Shown in pieces: positions 24,926 to 33,594 of a stretch of 64,000 nucleotides of DNA (the stretch's first letter is position 1; every line of letters starts with the position of its first letter). Source of the stretch: Bacteroidota bacterium (GTDB taxonomy: Bacteria; Bacteroidota; Bacteroidia; Cytophagales; Cyclobacteriaceae); NCBI GenBank assembly GCA_016178785.1, contig JACOSO010000096.1:186001-250000 (forward strand), given 5' to 3'. The translations under genes and the position numbers were made by a program. The notes beneath the pieces were generated by a model. It did not search any database. It was not told the origin of the DNA and worked only from the letters and a program-made list of their open reading frames with translations.

Positions 24926-25489
24926 CTATTTCTTTTTTGTATCGGCCTTTTGTTCGCCCATAGCAGGCATCATCCCCAGCTGCGTCATCATCTTGCCTTC
25001 CTCCCAATAACCCCAGTGTTCAGCACCCTTGCCATCAGCAAATTTTACAATGTCTACTCCATTGACGTCAATGGCTTTGTTGGTAGCAGGCATTGAGCCC
25101 ATTGGGCCAGAATTTGTTCCCTTCATATTGAAATGTGAAATCACCATATCGCCTTCGGCAACCAAAGAAAGAACTGTCATTTTCATATCAGGGTAAGCGC
25201 CATGATACAGGGCTACCGCTTCTTTCAATCCCGCGAGTCCTTTACTTTTAATGTTCGGGTCTTCCTGGTGGTCAATCATGTTTTCCGAAACATAATTTTC
25301 CAGGCCATCGGCATTTCCCGAATTGAACGCATCGACAACTTTTTGCATCGCTATTTTGTTTTTCTCCGTCATTGCCGCTCGATCTTTGGAGTCCGTGGTT
25401 TCTGGGTCTTCTTTTTGAGTGGGGGCACATGAAATGAAACTTGCTGCCATTGCTAACAGCAGCAGCGAAAAGAGCCTGTTTGTTTTCAT
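24926..25489 (-). CDS. SnoaL-like ester cyclase family lipoprotein
   Basis: 187 residues with a lipoprotein signal (hydrophobic LFSLLLLAMAASFISC, lipid cysteine C21). Residues about 42-170 form an NTF2/SnoaL-like domain of the ester-cyclase type (VVDAFNSGNADGLENYV, NMIDHQEDP, YPDMKMTVLSLVAEGDMV, ending WGYWEEGKMM). The tail is lysine-rich. Probably tethered to the inner or outer membrane on the periplasmic side. Ligand unknown. A strong terminator follows. Confidence 0.88.
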   Translation of the reverse strand: MKTNRLFSLLLLAMAASFISCAPTQKEDPETTDSKDRAAMTEKNKIAMQKVVDAFNSGNADGLENYVSENMIDHQEDPNIKSKGLAGLKEAVALYHGAYPDMKMTVLSLVAEGDMVISHFNMKGTNSGPMGSMPATNKAIDVNGVDIVKFADGKGAEHWGYWEEGKMMTQLGMMPAMGEQKADTKKK

Positions 25490-25775
25490 AAGATTTTGGT
25501 TTGGGTGAGTGACTAAGAAATTTAAATCTTTTCATGAATAATTCATAATCTTAAAATGATTGTTAAGATTTTCTAAACGTAAAACCGGGATTATGCAGTT
25601 GCACCTTGATTAGTAATAAATTTCTTTATTCTCTTCGGTTGGCAATGGTTTTTATCAGGTTAATCATTTGTTTTAGAAGAGAGATAATTTTATTATCAAA
25701 ACAAAAAAAATCTTAATAAATAATCCAGGTTAAAAATGCACGCGTCTTTTTGTAGCTTCGCCCGTTAATTTTCTT
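25490..25775. other. AT-rich gap between divergent genes
   Basis: 286 bases separate the lipoprotein and cysS. There is no recognisable gene. A perfect inverted repeat AATCTTAA/TTAAGATT lies at 25547-25554 and 25563-25570, a possible operator for the lipoprotein, since it sits about 60 bases upstream of its start. The word AATCTTAAT recurs at about 25709. Confidence 0.4.
25753..25760 (+). promoter_or_regulatory. Probable -7 element for cysS
   Basis: TAGCTTCG differs from TAnnTTTG at one base, follows a T-rich stretch and ends 15 bases before the ATG. No clear -33 element. Confidence 0.35.
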
Positions 25776-27287
25776 ATGAAGCTTTACGAACAATACCCTG
25801 TCTCTCTCACCAATTCCCTTTCGGGGAAAAAAGAAAAATTTGAAACACTTGCACCTGGTTTTGTGGGCATGTATGTGTGCGGACCAACAGTCTATAATTA
25901 TGTTCACCTCGGCAACGCGCGCACTTTTCTTTCATTCGATATTATTTCCCGATACTTAAGATCCCTCGGATATAAAGTTCGCTATGTCCGCAACATTACG
26001 GATGTTGGTCATCTCGAAAGTGATGCTGACGAAGGCGAAGACAAAATCGGCAAGAAAGCTCGCCTTGAGCAGCTCGAGCCCATGGAAATTGTAAAACGCT
26101 ACACAGAAGATTTTCATACAGTGATGCGTCATTTCAATATTCTTCCGCCCAGTATTGAGCCATCAGCTACAGGACACATCGTTGAACAAATCAACATCAC
26201 AAAAAAACTGATTGAGCTTGGATTGGCTTATGAAGTGAATGGCTCGGTTTACTTCGATGTGAAGAAATACAATCAATCCAATCACTATGGAATTCTTTCA
26301 GGCAGAAATATTGAAGACCTGATGGAGAGCGGCCGTGACCTTGACAGCCAGGATGAGAAGCGAGAGAAGATCGATTTTGCGCTTTGGAAAAAGGCCTCAC
26401 CACAACACATCATGCAGTGGCCCTCGCCATGGGGCGAAGGATTTCCCGGCTGGCACATTGAATGCACCGTGATGAGTACAAAATATTTGGGTGAGACATT
26501 TGATATTCATGGTGGCGGAATGGATTTAAAATTCCCTCATCACGAATGCGAGATCGCTCAAGCTACCGGTGCGAATGGAAAAAGCCCGGTGCGCTATTGG
26601 ATTCACTCCAATATGCTCACCGTGAATGGACAGAAGATGAGCAAGTCGCTCGGCAATTCTTTTTTGCCGTCAGAATTATTTTCAGGGAGCCATCCACTGT
26701 TGACACGAGGTTACAGCCCAATGACCGTGCGATTTTTCATGCTCCAATCGCACTACAGCAGCACGCTTGATTTTTCTAATGAAGCTCTGAATGCTGCAGA
26801 GAAAGGCTTTAAGAAATTGAACAACGCACTGACTCTTATTAAGTCGTTAGAACATCCACGGAAAACTTCGACCATAAATTCAGAGTTTGAAAAAAATCTC
26901 CCGGGCCAGATCGACAAGTGTTTCCAAAATATGAGCGATGATTTTAATACAGCAAAAACACTGGCTGTACTTTTTGAAATGGCATCTCAAATTAATATTT
27001 GGACAAGTCAAAAAGAATCATTGGCACAAGTGAATGAAGAAACATTTGAGAACTACAAATCCACCTACATTTCTATGATGGAAGAAGTGCTTGGGTTGAA
27101 AGAAGAAGCTAATCACAACAATGATTTGCTTGATGGTGCCGTCAATGTGTTGATCGGTCTAAGAAAAAAAGCACGCACCGACAAAAATTTTGCCCTCTCC
27201 GACAAAATCCGAGACGATCTCAAAGGTATCGGCATTCAGTTGAAAGACGGAAAAGATGGAGAGATGAGTTATGAGATCGAGAAATGA
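25776..27287 (+). CDS. cysS: Cysteinyl-tRNA synthetase
   Basis: 503 residues, class I synthetase charging tRNA-Cys. MYVCGPTVYNYVHLGNART holds the zinc cysteine (C35) and the HIGH-like HLGN (44-47). KMSKS is at 287-291. The second zinc-ligand region includes GWHIECTVM and the HGGGMDLKFPHHECE block. The C-terminal DALR-type helical domain (about 345-420) is followed by the short CysS tail. Length and motifs are normal. A palindromic repeat begins about 10 bases after the stop. Confidence 0.97.
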   Translation: MKLYEQYPVSLTNSLSGKKEKFETLAPGFVGMYVCGPTVYNYVHLGNARTFLSFDIISRYLRSLGYKVRYVRNITDVGHLESDADEGEDKIGKKARLEQLEPMEIVKRYTEDFHTVMRHFNILPPSIEPSATGHIVEQINITKKLIELGLAYEVNGSVYFDVKKYNQSNHYGILSGRNIEDLMESGRDLDSQDEKREKIDFALWKKASPQHIMQWPSPWGEGFPGWHIECTVMSTKYLGETFDIHGGGMDLKFPHHECEIAQATGANGKSPVRYWIHSNMLTVNGQKMSKSLGNSFLPSELFSGSHPLLTRGYSPMTVRFFMLQSHYSSTLDFSNEALNAAEKGFKKLNNALTLIKSLEHPRKTSTINSEFEKNLPGQIDKCFQNMSDDFNTAKTLAVLFEMASQINIWTSQKESLAQVNEETFENYKSTYISMMEEVLGLKEEANHNNDLLDGAVNVLIGLRKKARTDKNFALSDKIRDDLKGIGIQLKDGKDGEMSYEIEK

Positions 27288-27297
27288 CATTAGTTGC

Positions 27298-27350
27298 CGG
27301 TTACTAGGTGCTAGTTTCTGTCACTGGCAACCGGAGAAACCAGTAACCAA
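27298..27350. repeat. Palindromic intergenic repeat (family A)
   Basis: GGTTACT and GTTTCT near the left are mirrored by AGAAACCAGTAACC on the right, with CACTGGCAACCGG between them. It fills the gap between cysS and yidD. The yidD start codon lies 7 bases beyond it. Confidence 0.6.
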
Positions 27351-27356
27351 ATAAAC

Positions 27357-27581
27357 TTGTTTAAAAAACTTTTCATCCTGCCCATCCGCTTTTATCAAGC
27401 TGCGATTTCACCGCACTTGGGTGTCCATTGTCGTCATACACCTTCGTGTTCTCAGTATGCAATTGAGGCAATTCAAGAGTGGGGTGTGATCAAAGGGATC
27501 TGGTTGGGAACAAAACGAATTTCCCGCTGCCATCCGTGGGGCACGAGCGGGTATGATCCTGTCCCGAAGAAAAGATGTTAG
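27357..27581 (+). CDS. yidD: Membrane protein insertion efficiency factor YidD
   Basis: 74 residues, normal length for Yid[31 protein letters not shown] and [12 protein letters not shown] with the PxxxGYDPVP end are the family signature, including the conserved cysteines. YidD assists YidC in inserting inner-membrane proteins. No ATG is available in frame upstream of the conserved region, so TTG 27357 is the likely start. Usually yidD neighbours rnpA/yidC; here it follows cysS. Confidence 0.92.
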   Translation: MFKKLFILPIRFYQAAISPHLGVHCRHTPSCSQYAIEAIQEWGVIKGIWLGTKRISRCHPWGTSGYDPVPKKRC

Positions 27582-27603
27582 AATTTATTGACTGTCTACT
27601 GCT

Positions 27604-27621
27604 CCCCGATAGCTTTCGGGG
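27604..27621. repeat. Short hairpin CCCCGA/TCGGGG
   Basis: CCCCGA (27604-27609) pairs with TCGGGG (27616-27621) around TAGCTT, just after yidD. This wording is a common dispersed intergenic palindrome in Bacteroidota. No T-run follows. Confidence 0.5.
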
Positions 27622-27734
27622 CTGCTTACCGCCCAACTCCTAAAAGAAACCTAACAACCGTTCGAGCCCTCTCGTCAAAAAAATTTTCTATTAAATAAAA
27701 AATCAACATACATTAGGATCTCAATTTTAATGCG

Positions 27735-29480
27735 ATGCCTAATTTCCAGATCAAGAAAAATCCGAAACAGTACGATGCAATTATAGTTGGTTCAGGTGCA
27801 GGTGGTGGCATGTCGGCTTATGTACTCTCACAAGCTGGCATAAAAGTGTTGCTCCTCGAAGCTGGCCCAATGTACGACCCGGCAAAAAATATCACCCAAC
27901 TCAAATGGCCGTATGAATCTCCTCGCAGAGGTGCCAGCTCGCAATTCAGAAACTTTGGCGACTTTGATGCCGCCTATGGCGGATGGAGTTTGGATGGCGA
28001 GCCGTACACTCACAAAGATGGAACAAAGTTCGACTGGTTTCGCTCGCGCATGTTAGGGGGTCGCACAAATCACTGGGGAAGGATTTCATTGCGCTTTGGC
28101 CCAAAAGATTTTAAACATAAAAGTATTGACGGGCTCGGTGAAGACTGGCCGATTGGTTATGATGATGTAGCACCCTATTACGACAAGGTTGATCAGTTAA
28201 TTGGTATTTTCGGCTCGAAAGAAAATATGCCTGATCACCCGGATGGAATTTTTCTACCTCCGCCCAAGCCAAGGTTACACGAACTCTTTATTAAAGAGGC
28301 TGCAACTTCGATCAATATTCCGGTGATCCCCTCAAGGCTTTCTATTCTCACACGGCCACTTGCCAATAACAAAGATCGCGGGGCATGCTTCTTCTGCTCG
28401 CAATGTAACCGCGGCTGTCAGGTGTATGGCGATTTCTCATCATCATCCGTTTTGGTAAAACCTGCTTTAAGTACAGGCAATGTTGATCTTGTTGCCAACG
28501 CTATGGTTCGTGAAGTACTCACCAACAATGAAGGTAAAGCAACCGGAGTTTCATACGTGAGCAAAGACGACATGCAAGAATATGAAGTGAGTGCAAAAGT
28601 GGTGATACTCGCTGCAAGTGCCTGCGAGTCGGCACGATTGCTCCTCAATTCAAAATCATCAAAACATCCAAACGGACTTGCCAACTCGAGCAATGTGGTG
28701 GGAAAATATTTGCATGACTCTACCGGTGCGGGCATGGGAGGTATACTTCCAAAGTTAGTTGGGCGCAAGCGTTACAACGAAGATGGTGTTGGTGGCTTAC
28801 ATGTGTACACACCCTGGTGGCTTGACAATAAAAAGCTGGATTTTAAACGCGGCTATCACATTGAATACTATGGAGGCATGGGAATGCCCGGCTATGGATT
28901 TGGATTTGGTATGCAAGGCACCAACGGAAAATATCCCGGCCGTGACGGCAAGCAAAAAGAAGCGGGTGGTTATGGAGCTTCACTGAAAGATGACTATCGC
29001 TATTTCTATGGTGCCCATTTCGGAATGGACGGCCGTGGGGAAGCCATCGCACGCGAAGACAACTACTGCGAGATCGATCCAAACACCGTTGACAAATACG
29101 GAATTCCTGTCCTTCGTTTCCACTACAAGTGGAGTGACCAGGAGATCAAGCAAGCCAAGCACATGAAAGACACCTTCCGCGAAATCATCCACAAGATGGG
29201 TGGCGTAGTTACCTGGGGCGATGATGGTCCAGAAAATGATTATGGTTTGCAAGCTCCGGGCAGAATCATTCACGAAGTAGGTACAACCAGAATGGGCAGC
29301 GATACTAAAGCGTCTGTATTAAACAAATTTAATCAGGCGCATGATTGCAAAAATCTTTTTGTCATGGATGGAGGCGCCTTCGTTTCGCAAGCCGATAAAA
29401 ATCCAACCTGGACAATCCTCGCGCTTGCGATGAGGGCATCAGAATATTTGATTGACGAAATGAAAAAACAGAATTTGTAG
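27735..29480 (+). CDS. GMC family FAD-dependent oxidoreductase (large subunit)
   Basis: 581 residues. The FAD-binding motif is at residues about 15-45 (AIIVGSGAGGGMSAYVLSQAG, then a strand ending LLLEAGP). GGRTNHWGRISLRF and the C-terminal GTTRMGSD and NPTWTILALAMRASEYLI are typical of the gluconate/2-keto-gluconate dehydrogenase-type GMC enzymes. CFFCSQCNRGCQ is a cysteine-rich stretch. It has no signal peptide; such large subunits are co-exported with a Tat-signal small subunit, encoded next at 29596. The pair probably oxidises a sugar or polyol in the periplasm. Confidence 0.93.
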   Translation: MPNFQIKKNPKQYDAIIVGSGAGGGMSAYVLSQAGIKVLLLEAGPMYDPAKNITQLKWPYESPRRGASSQFRNFGDFDAAYGGWSLDGEPYTHKDGTKFDWFRSRMLGGRTNHWGRISLRFGPKDFKHKSIDGLGEDWPIGYDDVAPYYDKVDQLIGIFGSKENMPDHPDGIFLPPPKPRLHELFIKEAATSINIPVIPSRLSILTRPLANNKDRGACFFCSQCNRGCQVYGDFSSSSVLVKPALSTGNVDLVANAMVREVLTNNEGKATGVSYVSKDDMQEYEVSAKVVILAASACESARLLLNSKSSKHPNGLANSSNVVGKYLHDSTGAGMGGILPKLVGRKRYNEDGVGGLHVYTPWWLDNKKLDFKRGYHIEYYGGMGMPGYGFGFGMQGTNGKYPGRDGKQKEAGGYGASLKDDYRYFYGAHFGMDGRGEAIAREDNYCEIDPNTVDKYGIPVLRFHYKWSDQEIKQAKHMKDTFREIIHKMGGVVTWGDDGPENDYGLQAPGRIIHEVGTTRMGSDTKASVLNKFNQAHDCKNLFVMDGGAFVSQADKNPTWTILALAMRASEYLIDEMKKQNL

Positions 29481-29592
29481 CCTCACCCTAAATCCCTCTC
29501 CTCTGGGAGGGACTGGTGTGGTTAAAAAGAAATTAAAATGTTAAACTAAAAAAAATCCTCCTCCCTCTCCTCTGGAGAGGGTCGGGGTGAGG
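29481..29592. repeat. REP-like inverted repeat between GMC subunit genes
   Basis: Outer arms CCTCACCC (29481) and GGGTGAGG (ending 29592) enclose two inner hairpins, CCCTCTCCTCTGGGAGGG and CCCTCTCCTCTGGAGAGGG. The repeat starts directly after the GMC stop and ends 3 bases before the small-subunit ATG. Similar CCTCACCC palindromes are widespread dispersed elements in bacteria. Confidence 0.75.
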
Positions 29593-29595
29593 CCT

Positions 29596-30255
29596 ATGGA
29601 CAGAAGAAAATATTTAAAAACACTAGCAGTCGGGACAGTAGGCGCCATCTCTGCTCCTGCTCTGCTCGAATCATGCAAACCCGAAGACAAACCAAAGGGA
29701 ATTGCGAATGCGCCAACCATCGACCGCACGCCCGCGGAGTTGGAGCATTACAATAAACTGATGGCGGATAAGTTTTTTGATGAGCATGAAATGAAAACGA
29801 TTTCGGTTCTTGCTGATATTATCATCCCGAAAGATGACGTCTCAGGGAGCGCGACCGAAGCAGGTGTTCCAGATTTTATTGAATTCATAGCAAAAGATAT
29901 GCCTCGCCATCAAATACCGTTGCGAGGAGGAATCAAGTGGCTTGACATTCATTGCATGAAAAAATTCAATGCATCCTTTATTGAATGTAGTTCAGCTCAG
30001 CAAATTGAGATTGTTGATGAAATTGCTTTCCCCGAAAAAGCAAAACCCGAAGTGCAGCAAGGCGTTTCATTCTTTAATCTGATGCGTGATTTAACAGCGA
30101 CCGGTTTCTTTACGAGCAAAATGGGAATTGGCGATCTTGGCTATGTTGGCAACAAACCGAACCAATGGGATGGTGTTCCAAAGGAAGTACTCGATCAATA
30201 TGGAGTGAAGTACGATCAAAAGACTTTAGATGAGTGTGTGAAGTTTGACTCATAG
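29596..30255 (+). CDS. Gluconate 2-dehydrogenase subunit 3 family protein (Tat-exported)
   Basis: 219 residues from ATG 29596. The N-terminus has a twin-arginine signal, DRRKYLKTLAVG, followed by a lipobox-like LLESC. The body (about 55-200) matches the small subunit of GMC dehydrogenases (FFDEHEMKTISVLADIIIPKD, VPDFIEFIAKDM, FFNLMRDLTATGFFTSKMG). It helps export and stabilise the large subunit. A GTG at 29587 lies inside the repeat and is less likely as a start. Confidence 0.9.
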   Translation: MDRRKYLKTLAVGTVGAISAPALLESCKPEDKPKGIANAPTIDRTPAELEHYNKLMADKFFDEHEMKTISVLADIIIPKDDVSGSATEAGVPDFIEFIAKDMPRHQIPLRGGIKWLDIHCMKKFNASFIECSSAQQIEIVDEIAFPEKAKPEVQQGVSFFNLMRDLTATGFFTSKMGIGDLGYVGNKPNQWDGVPKEVLDQYGVKYDQKTLDECVKFDS

Positions 30256-30340
30256 GAATGTTAAGCGTTAGGTTGATGGATAGTTATTCGATACCTTGAT
30301 TGATATCAAATCGGGAACTCTTAATGCAACCTCAAACAAA

Positions 30341-31177
30341 ATGAAAAAGACAATCCTACCTTCTTTGTTGTTCATCGTATCCCAATGCCTTTTTGCTCAG
30401 CAACAAGACGCTGAAGGGAGCAAAGACCATCCGATGTTTCCAAACCGAATGTCGAATTACTTGATCCTTGACTATGCCAACAATTTTGATGCGGTGGAAT
30501 TTAATCTTGCAGCGAATGGATCAAAAATGGAGACCAAAGAAGGCAATAAGACTTCAATAAATTATGGCTTCGATAATGAATCAGGAAAGCAAATGCCAAG
30601 CGTACTGCAAATCCTGAGAAACTATGAGAATGCTTCAAAGAAAATCGGTGGAACTACTTTATTTTTAAATGCAACAGATGAGGGGATTGCCGTTTTCAAA
30701 ATCGTAAAAGGTGGAAAAGAAATTTGGGCAAAAGTAGAAAAAGGAGCAAATGATGCTTTGAATTATGTGCTCACTATTGTAGAAGTGGAGGCTATGAAAC
30801 AGGAAATAACTTCCAACGATATTCTGACAGCACTTAACACGGATGGGTACATAGCTCTTTACATCAACTTCGATTCGGGAAAATCAGACATAAAAACTGA
30901 GTCACAGTCTTTGGTTGATCAAATTGCAGAAATGATGAAAGCGAATGCTGATTTGAAGATCAGCATTGAAGGGCACACTGATAACGTTGGCTCTGCGGAA
31001 ACAAACAAAACGCTATCCATGAACAGAGCCAAATCGGTGATGAATGCGATTTCCGCTAAGGGCATCAGCGCATCAAGACTCTCAAGTTTAGGCTGGGGAC
31101 AAGAAAAACCCGTTGCTGACAACAGAACAGAAGAAGGAAAAGCTAAAAATAGAAGGGTCGAGATTGTGAAGAAATAG
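30341..31177 (+). CDS. OmpA family outer-membrane protein
   Basis: 278 residues from ATG 30341, with a signal peptide (KKTILPSLLFIVSQCLFAQ). The central region (about 30-165) has a DUF4892-like pattern around LNATDEGIAVFKIVKGGKEIW. The C-terminal OmpA domain (about 170-278) reads ALYINFDSGKSDIK, ISIEGHTDNVG and NRAKSVMNAI, and binds peptidoglycan. It anchors the outer membrane to the wall. A longer frame from TTG 30296 is unlikely. Confidence 0.92.
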   Translation: MKKTILPSLLFIVSQCLFAQQQDAEGSKDHPMFPNRMSNYLILDYANNFDAVEFNLAANGSKMETKEGNKTSINYGFDNESGKQMPSVLQILRNYENASKKIGGTTLFLNATDEGIAVFKIVKGGKEIWAKVEKGANDALNYVLTIVEVEAMKQEITSNDILTALNTDGYIALYINFDSGKSDIKTESQSLVDQIAEMMKANADLKISIEGHTDNVGSAETNKTLSMNRAKSVMNAISAKGISASRLSSLGWGQEKPVADNRTEEGKAKNRRVEIVKK

Positions 31178-31230
31178 TTCGTTTGTTATTCATTGAACAT
31201 TGACACATTGATAATTAATAATTAACTCGC

Positions 31231-32643
31231 ATGGTTTCTCGTAGAAAATTTATCACCCAGGCAGCCACGGCTGCAACCGCTTTTACTATTCTTCCACGCT
31301 TCGTTCTCGGTGGCAAAGGATTCATTGCGCCAAGCGACACTTTATACATTGGTGGTATAGGTGTTGGCGGTAAAGGTCAAAGTGATCTTACTGAAATGGT
31401 GAAAAGTCCAAATGCTAAAATTGTTGCCCTGTGCGATGTCGATGATCGCATGGCAGTTAACTCGATAAAGAATTTTCCTGACGCTAAATATTACAGAGAC
31501 TTCCGCGAGATGCTTGATAAAGAAAAGGGCATCGATGCGTGTACCGTCTCCACACCAGACCATACCCATGCAGTCGCCACGATGGCAGCAATGGCACGAG
31601 GCAAACATGTTTATGTTCAAAAACCACTGACGCACAATATCTTTGAAGCGCGGACGCTCACTGAAGCCGCTCGAAAATATAAAGTGGTTACACAAATGGG
31701 CAACCAATACGGTTCAGGTGATGACGTGCGCAAAATGAAAGAAATGTACGATGCCAAACTCATAGGCAAAGTGACACGTGTTTGGGCATGGACCAATAGA
31801 CCCGTTTGGCCACAGGGAATTCCTACACCAACAGGCAAATTCGAAGTCCCCAAAGAACTTGACTGGAATTTGTGGCTTGGCCCTGCTAAAGAAATTGATT
31901 ACAACCCGGGTTATCTTCCATTCAATTGGCGCGGCTGGTGGAATTTTGGAACTGGTGCTTTGGGCGATATGGCTTGCCATGTCCTCGATCCTGTTTTTAG
32001 AATTTTGCCAATTGACTATCCGAATGAAGTGGAGTGCAGCACAGCAACTACTTGGGAAGGCTTTTTTAAAGAAGCCCATAACGATGATAGCTGCCCTGCA
32101 TCCTCCATCATTCACCTGAACTTCCCACGTAAAGATGGTAAGGGCGATATCAAACTCACCTGGATGGATGGAGGCCTGTTGCCGCAGCGACCAGCTGAAC
32201 TGCTGCCCGATGAAAAAATGGGTGACTGGAATGGCGGTGTGATCTTCGAAGGAACGAAAGGAAAAATAATGGCAGGGTGTTACGGGTTGAACCCAACACT
32301 TCTTCCCAGTACTTTAATGAAAACGAAAAAACTTCCGGCTCCTACGCTCGCTCGCGTGCCCGAAGGACATTACGTTCAATGGGTAAACGCATGTATGAAA
32401 GGATTTGGAAAATCTGAGCTGAGTTCCGGGTTTGATTATGCGGGGCCATTCACTGAAGCTGTTCTCATGGGCAATCTTGCCTTGCGCAGCTACGCCATTC
32501 AGCAAGCTTCAGCCGATGGAAAGAATAAATCCTACACAGGACGTAAAAAACTTTTGTGGGATGCCAAGAACATGAAGATCACTAACTACGATGAAGCCAA
32601 CGCGTTTGTAAAACGTGAATATAGACAGGGCTGGAGTTTGTAA
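31231..32643 (+). CDS. Tat-exported Gfo/Idh/MocA family oxidoreductase
   Basis: 470 residues. It starts with a twin-arginine signal (VSRRKFITQAATAATAF). The Rossmann domain follows (GIGVGGKGQSDL, ALCDVDD, CTVSTPDHTHA) with the catalytic EKP-type lysine replaced by VQKPLTHN, as usual in this group (K in QKP). The C-terminal domain contains MACHVLDP and FEGTKGKIM. Members oxidise or deacetylate sugars using tightly bound NAD. Likely periplasmic glycan processing. Confidence 0.93.
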   Translation: MVSRRKFITQAATAATAFTILPRFVLGGKGFIAPSDTLYIGGIGVGGKGQSDLTEMVKSPNAKIVALCDVDDRMAVNSIKNFPDAKYYRDFREMLDKEKGIDACTVSTPDHTHAVATMAAMARGKHVYVQKPLTHNIFEARTLTEAARKYKVVTQMGNQYGSGDDVRKMKEMYDAKLIGKVTRVWAWTNRPVWPQGIPTPTGKFEVPKELDWNLWLGPAKEIDYNPGYLPFNWRGWWNFGTGALGDMACHVLDPVFRILPIDYPNEVECSTATTWEGFFKEAHNDDSCPASSIIHLNFPRKDGKGDIKLTWMDGGLLPQRPAELLPDEKMGDWNGGVIFEGTKGKIMAGCYGLNPTLLPSTLMKTKKLPAPTLARVPEGHYVQWVNACMKGFGKSELSSGFDYAGPFTEAVLMGNLALRSYAIQQASADGKNKSYTGRKKLLWDAKNMKITNYDEANAFVKREYRQGWSL

Positions 32644-32646
32644 GTT

Positions 32647-33594
32647 GTGTATCAAGATTTCAAATTTCATATTCAAAATTCGAATCTGAAATCAGTAATT
32701 TGTAATCTGAATACGGCTTTCTTTTTTTCGCTGATCGCTACGCAAGTATTCGCTCAGGATTTTTACAAAAAGATAAATATTGAAGGCGAGCAACGAGAAT
32801 ATATCGTTCACCTTCCGATAAATCTCAACAGCCAAAAAAAGCACGCACTCCTACTTGTCTTTCATGGCGGTGGTGGCACTGCTAAAAATTCGCTCTCGTT
32901 TTTCGGATTCAATCAAGTGGCCGATACCGCAGCCTTTATCGTTGTTTATCCCAACGGCATAAAAAAAGGCTGGAATGATGGCCGATTGATAAGAAAACAC
33001 AACCACAATGATATTGGTTTTATTCGCCAGCTGATTGATCAACTCGGAAAAGACTATCCGGTTGATGAAAAAAGAGTTTTTGCAACGGGTATCTCCAACG
33101 GAGGGTTTTTCTCTTTTGCGCTTGGCTTTCACTTAGCTGACAAGATTCGGGCGATCGCTCCGGTATGTGCTACTATACCTGAAGATATTCTGAAGAGCTC
33201 CACTCCTGCTAAACCAGTGAGTCTGCTGCTCATTAATGGTACGCAAGATCCGCTCGTGCCGTACAATGGCGGCAAAGTTGGAGGTAAGTGGTTGAATCGT
33301 GGGCAATGTACGAGTACTGATGAGACTGTAAATAAATTTATAGAAGTCAATCAGTGCAATCCACCAGCAACTCAAACTTCTTTGCCTGATAGAGATCTGA
33401 CTGACGAATGCACGACTAAAAAGTATTCATACAGGTGTGCCAATGAAAATCAAGTACATCTGATTCGCATTGAGGGTGGCGGTCATACATGGCCGGGTGG
33501 AAAACAATACTTGGGAAAACGACTGGTTGGAAGAGTTTGCCGTGATTTTTATGCAACAACAGAAGTCTGGAATTTCTTCAGACAGCTTAAGTGA
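32647..33594 (+). CDS. PHB depolymerase-like secreted esterase
   Basis: About 315 residues from GTG 32647. The alpha/beta hydrolase signature is clear: oxyanion LLVFHGGGGTAKN, nucleophile elbow FATGISNGGFFSF, an aspartate in NGTQDPLVPY and the histidine in GGGHTWPGG. This is the LpqC/poly(3-hydroxybutyrate) depolymerase/feruloyl esterase family. A hydrophobic FFFSLIATQVFAQ forms the signal peptide. The first 20 or so residues are encoded by repeat-like AT-rich sequence, and no ATG is in frame, so the start is uncertain. Overlaps the converging gene by 8 bases. Confidence 0.88.
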   Translation: MYQDFKFHIQNSNLKSVICNLNTAFFFSLIATQVFAQDFYKKINIEGEQREYIVHLPINLNSQKKHALLLVFHGGGGTAKNSLSFFGFNQVADTAAFIVVYPNGIKKGWNDGRLIRKHNHNDIGFIRQLIDQLGKDYPVDEKRVFATGISNGGFFSFALGFHLADKIRAIAPVCATIPEDILKSSTPAKPVSLLLINGTQDPLVPYNGGKVGGKWLNRGQCTSTDETVNKFIEVNQCNPPATQTSLPDRDLTDECTTKKYSYRCANENQVHLIRIEGGGHTWPGGKQYLGKRLVGRVCRDFYATTEVWNFFRQLK

